Assembly: GCA_019246495.1 (NCBI GenBank) | Contig: JAFAQI010000528.1 | Span: 1-8,405 of the forward strand | DNA: 8,405 bases | From: Frankiales bacterium | GTDB lineage: Bacteria; Actinomycetota; Actinomycetes; JAFAQI01 | Direction of reading: 5' to 3' | Shown: in pieces, positions 6,130 to 8,405 of the stretch | How positions within the stretch are numbered: position 1 is the first letter of the stretch | Layout: each line of letters opens with the position of its first letter | Notes under the pieces: generated by a model | The model's input: the letters and a program-made list of their open reading frames with translations, nothing else | Databases searched by the model: none | Told to the model about the DNA's origin: nothing | Made by a program: the position numbers and the translations under genes

Positions 6130-6225
6130 GCCTACGACGTTCGGCGGGCCGGCTGACTGCGATGGGCTGCAGTCCCGTGCCTTTGCGGCCCGTGCTCGCG
6201 CACGGTGTGCCTTTGTCGGGTCGGC
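6130..6225 (-). promoter_or_regulatory. Candidate class I cyclic di-GMP (GEMM-I) riboswitch in the CAP gene leader
   Basis: In the mRNA sense three blocks match the GEMM-I family in order and spacing. First, ACAAAGGCACACC (6216-6204) compares with ACAGGGCAAACC of the Vibrio Vc2 RNA. Second, a 6-pair hairpin CCGUGC-GCGA-GCACGG (6205-6190) has a GNRA tetraloop as in GEMM-I, and runs into GGCCGCAAAGGC, compared with GGACGCAAAGCC. Third, after a stem GACUGC/GCAGUC (6174-6169 with 6160-6155) comes AGCCGGCCCGCCGA, the same length as AGCGGGGUUACCGA of Vc2. A closing helix may form between GCCGAC (6225-6220) and GUCGUAGGC (6138-6130). The ligand-contacting G20, A47 and C92 appear kept. One helix pair next to the ligand site looks changed (C51 to G). 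The tetraloop is GNRA only on this strand, which fits the CAP gene's orientation. The comparison is from memory. Confidence 0.6.
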
Positions 6226-6360
6226 GGTCGCCCCGGCTTCTCGGTTTTCGTTCAGTACGGTTCTCGGGCCGAGCTAGCGGGCGCTTGAGACTCCGAACGG
6301 GTGACGAAGACCTGACCGGCCCCCCAAGGGGGTGCTTGCAAATGTGAAACACTCGCGCCG
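6226..6360. other. Divergent promoter region between the CAP leader and the acyl-CoA synthetase gene
   Basis: About 135 bases must contain the promoter of the CAP transcript (minus) and that of the synthetase gene (plus). I see no confident -35/-10 pair on either strand. The stretch holds a small inverted repeat CTCGGGCCGAG (about 6263-6273) and the CCCCCAAGGGGG element at 6321-6332. No SD precedes the synthetase ATG. Confidence 0.35.
6321..6332. promoter_or_regulatory. CCCCCAAGGGGG inverted repeat, possible operator
   Basis: Five Cs and five Gs flank AA, 28 bases before the synthetase ATG. It could be a protein-binding site or a very short hairpin in either transcript. The loop is too tight for all five pairs to form in RNA, which favours a DNA site. 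Its function is unknown. Confidence 0.25.
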
Positions 6361-7833
6361 ATGACTGGGGATTTGTCCAATGTGGCCGACCTCCTGAGCC
6401 GGGCGGCCGCCACTGCGCCTGATCGGCCCGCCCTCGTCGCGGTGAGCGAGACGATCACGTGGGCCGAGCTCGCGGAGCGCGCCGGTCGGTTCGCCGCCGG
6501 CCTGTCCGCGCGCGGACTGGAAGCCGGAGCGCGCGTCGGTCTGTTGCTTCCCAACTCGATCGAGTTCGCGGTCACCTATTTCGGCGTCCTGCGGGCCGGG
6601 CTCGTCGCCGTACCGCTCAATACGGGCTACACCGCAGCGGAGCTCGGGCTCCAGCTCGACGACGCTGCGGCAGCCCTCGTCGTCACCACCACGGAGCATG
6701 CCGCGCTCGTCGACTCGCGCCCGACGGTCGTCGTCGGCACGCCCGACTGGTCGGCGCTGGCCGACAGTGCTGCGGCCGCTGCCGGTTCCGCCGCGGGTGG
6801 CGAGGACCTCGCCGTGCTGCTCTACACATCGGGGACCACCGGCCGCCCGAAGGGCGCGATGCTCTCGCACCGCGCGCTCCTCGCGAACCTCGACCAGCTC
6901 GCCAAGATCGAGCCGCCCGTCGTCGCCGCGGACGACGTCGTCCTGCTCGTGCTGCCGCTGTTCCACGTCTACGGCCTCAACGCCGGCCTCGGCATGACGG
7001 CCTACGCCGCCGCGACCGGTGTGCTCGCCGAACGGTTCGACCCCGTCGACACGCTCGCTCTCGTTCGCGACAAGGCGGTCACCAACATCATCGGCGCACC
7101 GCCGATGTATGTCGCGTGGTCGATGCTCCCGGACCTCCCGAAGGCGTTCGCCTCGCTGCGTCTTGCGGTGTCGGGTGCCGCTCCGCTCGCGCCGCCGGTG
7201 CTCGCCGACGTCAAACGCGTCACCGGCCAGGACGTGTACGAGGGCTACGGCCTGACCGAGACCGCGCCGGTGCTCACGACGACGCTGTGCACCGGGCGCG
7301 CAAAGCCCGGCTCGATCGGTCAGGCGATCCCTGGTGTCGAGCTGGTTCTTCTCGACGAGGACGGTGACCCGGTCGAGGACGACGACCCGGGCGAGATCGT
7401 CGTCCGCGGTCGCAATCTGTTCTCCGGCTACTGGCCCGACGGGGCCGACGGTCCCGGCGCTGACGGCTGGTTCCACACCGGTGACGTTGCTTATGCCGAT
7501 GACGACGGCGACCTGTTCATCGTCGACCGGCTTCGCGAGCTGATCCTCGTCAGCGGCTTCAACGTCTATCCGCGTGAGGTGGAGGACGTCATCGCCAAGC
7601 ATCCCGACGTCGCCGAGGTCGCGGTCATCGGCGTACCGCATCCCTACACCGGCGAGACTGTGCGCGCCCTCGTCGTCCCGCGCGACGGCGCGACACCGAG
7701 CGGCGACGACATCATCGAGTACGCCGCGACCCGGCTCGCGCGGTTCAAGTGCCCGACCTCGGTCGAGATCGTCAGGGAGCTTCCGCACTCGCAGACCGGC
7801 AAGGTCGCGAAAGGCAAGCTCCGCCAGGCATGA
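6361..7833 (+). CDS. AMP-dependent acyl-CoA synthetase (fatty acid-CoA ligase type)
   Basis: 490 residues, a usual length for compact members of the ANL (adenylate-forming) superfamily. These enzymes activate a carboxylic acid with ATP to an acyl-adenylate and then pass it to CoA. Motifs: the P-loop YTSGTTGRPKG at 155-165, the A4/A5 region with PLFHVYGLNAG (199-209) and YGLTETAP (296-303), GWFHTGD (369-375), the hinge region VDRLRELILVSGFNVYP (388-404), and the C-terminal catalytic lysine in SQTGKV (Lys481). All catalytic parts are present. The hinge segment has Arg392 where many relatives have Lys. There is no signal peptide, so it is cytoplasmic. The acyl substrate cannot be read from sequence; medium or long chain fatty acids are likely. 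The start has no SD, so a leaderless transcript is possible. Its stop overlaps the next start (ATGA), implying co-translation. Confidence 0.9.
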   Translation: MTGDLSNVADLLSRAAATAPDRPALVAVSETITWAELAERAGRFAAGLSARGLEAGARVGLLLPNSIEFAVTYFGVLRAGLVAVPLNTGYTAAELGLQLDDAAAALVVTTTEHAALVDSRPTVVVGTPDWSALADSAAAAAGSAAGGEDLAVLLYTSGTTGRPKGAMLSHRALLANLDQLAKIEPPVVAADDVVLLVLPLFHVYGLNAGLGMTAYAAATGVLAERFDPVDTLALVRDKAVTNIIGAPPMYVAWSMLPDLPKAFASLRLAVSGAAPLAPPVLADVKRVTGQDVYEGYGLTETAPVLTTTLCTGRAKPGSIGQAIPGVELVLLDEDGDPVEDDDPGEIVVRGRNLFSGYWPDGADGPGADGWFHTGDVAYADDDGDLFIVDRLRELILVSGFNVYPREVEDVIAKHPDVAEVAVIGVPHPYTGETVRALVVPRDGATPSGDDIIEYAATRLARFKCPTSVEIVRELPHSQTGKVAKGKLRQA

Positions 7834-8099
7834 CCGATCAGCCGGTTCGTGTCGTCGTGTTGAGCAAGGCCGGGTGTCACTTGTGTGAGGACGCGTGCGC
7901 GGCCGTCGCTCGCATCGCGTCGGATCTCGGCGTCGCGTGGCGCGAGCAGGACATCACCGACGACGCGGAACTGCTCGCGCAGTGGGCGGAGTACGTGCCC
8001 GTGATCCTCGTCGACGGCGAGGTGCACGACTGGTTCCGCGTGCGCGAAGACCGGCTTCGCGCCGTTCTGTCCGACGGTGAAACGGCTATAGCCCCCTGA
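7830..8099 (+). CDS. Glutaredoxin-like small redox protein (DUF836 type)
   Basis: 89 residues, a thioredoxin-fold protein of the size typical for this family. The strand VRVVVLSKAGCHLCEDA carries the CxxC active site Cys16-His-Leu-Cys19, with an extra Cys23. The cis-proline motif is at YVPVILVDGEVH (Pro57). Such proteins reduce disulfides or mixed disulfides in the cytoplasm; mycothiol would be the expected partner in many actinobacteria, which is inference. The ATG at 7830 overlaps the synthetase stop by four bases, so it is probably translated by coupling from the same mRNA; no separate SD is evident. Similar small glutaredoxins in actinobacteria often sit near redox and haem-biosynthesis genes rather than a synthetase, so this partner may be incidental. 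Confidence 0.85.
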   Translation: MTDQPVRVVVLSKAGCHLCEDACAAVARIASDLGVAWREQDITDDAELLAQWAEYVPVILVDGEVHDWFRVREDRLRAVLSDGETAIAP

Positions 8100-8129
8100 C
8101 CGTCGGACACAAACGCGCCGGCTAGCGGA

Positions 8130-8405
8130 TCAGCTCGACTGCTCCGCCTGCGCGAGCCACTCGCGCTGGGTCGTCAGCGACTGCTCGGTCTCGGCCGCAA
8201 GCTTGCCGTCACCTGCCGCCTGCGCGCGAGCGAGTCGCGCCTCGAGCTTCTCGACTGACTCGCGCAGCCGTACGACGAGAGGCGACTCCGTCGTCGTCAC
8301 GTGTCGCGACGTGGCGCCGGCGTCGCGCACCTTCTGCTCGACGGCGGCGAGCCGCTGCTCGAGCCCACTCATGGCGTCGCGCGGGACGTGGCCGACCTTC
8401 TCCCA
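8130..8405 (-). CDS. DUF349 protein, C-terminal 91 residues (runs off the window)
   Basis: The reading frame enters from the right edge and stops with TGA at 8130-8132. The first visible residues, WEKVGHVPRDAMSGLEQRL, match the DUF349 repeat unit (W-x3-G-x-VPR, then a charged helix). The rest is a predicted coiled coil with regular Leu/Glu/Arg spacing (RLRESVEKLEARLARAQAAG) ending QREWLAQAEQSS. DUF349 proteins in actinobacteria are long, highly charged helical proteins of unclear role. An internal ATG at 8372 could look like a start, but the conserved residues upstream of it show that it is not. It converges with the glutaredoxin gene with only 30 bases between the stops and no clear terminator. 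Confidence 0.8.
   Translation of the reverse strand, partial: WEKVGHVPRDAMSGLEQRLAAVEQKVRDAGATSRHVTTTESPLVVRLRESVEKLEARLARAQAAGDGKLAAETEQSLTTQREWLAQAEQSS

Noticed and set aside
6177..6215. GTGCCTTTG repeated at 6177-6185 and 6207-6215, exactly 30 bases apart, as a possible operator
   Set aside because: Both copies fall in the conserved-looking blocks of the riboswitch-like RNA (CAAAGGCAC in the minus sense), which explains them better. It remains the main alternative if the riboswitch fails testing.
6060..6240. A c-di-AMP (ydaO-type) riboswitch, common before actinobacterial wall genes
   Set aside because: The hallmarks I remember for that family (GGAACC and GGGGTGAATC blocks) are absent, whereas the GEMM-I blocks are present in order.
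6274..7788. A 504-codon open frame antisense to the acyl-CoA synthetase
   Set aside because: The plus strand carries all synthetase motifs in order, while the antisense product is Arg/Asp/Gly-rich with no recognisable domain.

Overview
The window is high-GC DNA, and gene content points to an actinobacterium. It carries an ECF sigma factor of the BldN type next to its membrane anti-sigma partner, a bifunctional penicillin-binding protein with a Pro/Ser/Thr-rich tail, a secreted CAP-domain protein, and the end of a DUF349 protein. The chaplin and rodlin genes known as BldN targets in Streptomyces are not visible here, so I do not name a genus.

Layout, left to right. (1) 1-580, minus: the N-terminal 193 residues of a secreted protein of unknown function, running off the left edge. 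About 100 bases upstream is a promoter-like pair CGTAAC-N16-CGTTAC that fits the BldN-type consensus, followed by a perfect 10-bp palindrome. (2) 772-799: a strong hairpin ending the sigma/anti-sigma operon. (3) 840-2949, minus: bldN, a possible 47-codon ORF overlapping both neighbours, and the rsbN-like DUF5667 anti-sigma gene. (4) 2950-3096: a divergent intergenic region. (5) 3097-5250, plus: a class A penicillin-binding protein, convergent with (6) 5277-6059, minus: a CAP-domain secreted protein with a His-Ala-Thr repeat. (7) 6060-6360: the leader of the CAP gene, holding a structured RNA that closely resembles a class I cyclic di-GMP (GEMM-I) riboswitch, then a hairpin overlapping the Shine-Dalgarno. 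(8) 6361-8099, plus: an acyl-CoA synthetase-type enzyme and a glutaredoxin-like protein sharing an ATGA overlap. (9) 8130-8405, minus: the C-terminal end of a DUF349 protein.

How it may fit together: positions 1-6240 read as an envelope-control neighbourhood, with a regulated sigma factor, a candidate secreted target, a peptidoglycan synthase and a secreted CAP protein. In Streptomyces, bldN expression is controlled by the c-di-GMP-binding repressor BldD, so a c-di-GMP riboswitch on a nearby envelope gene would be a second, RNA-level input from the same messenger. That link is inference. The synthetase/glutaredoxin pair and the DUF349 gene look like ordinary neighbours.
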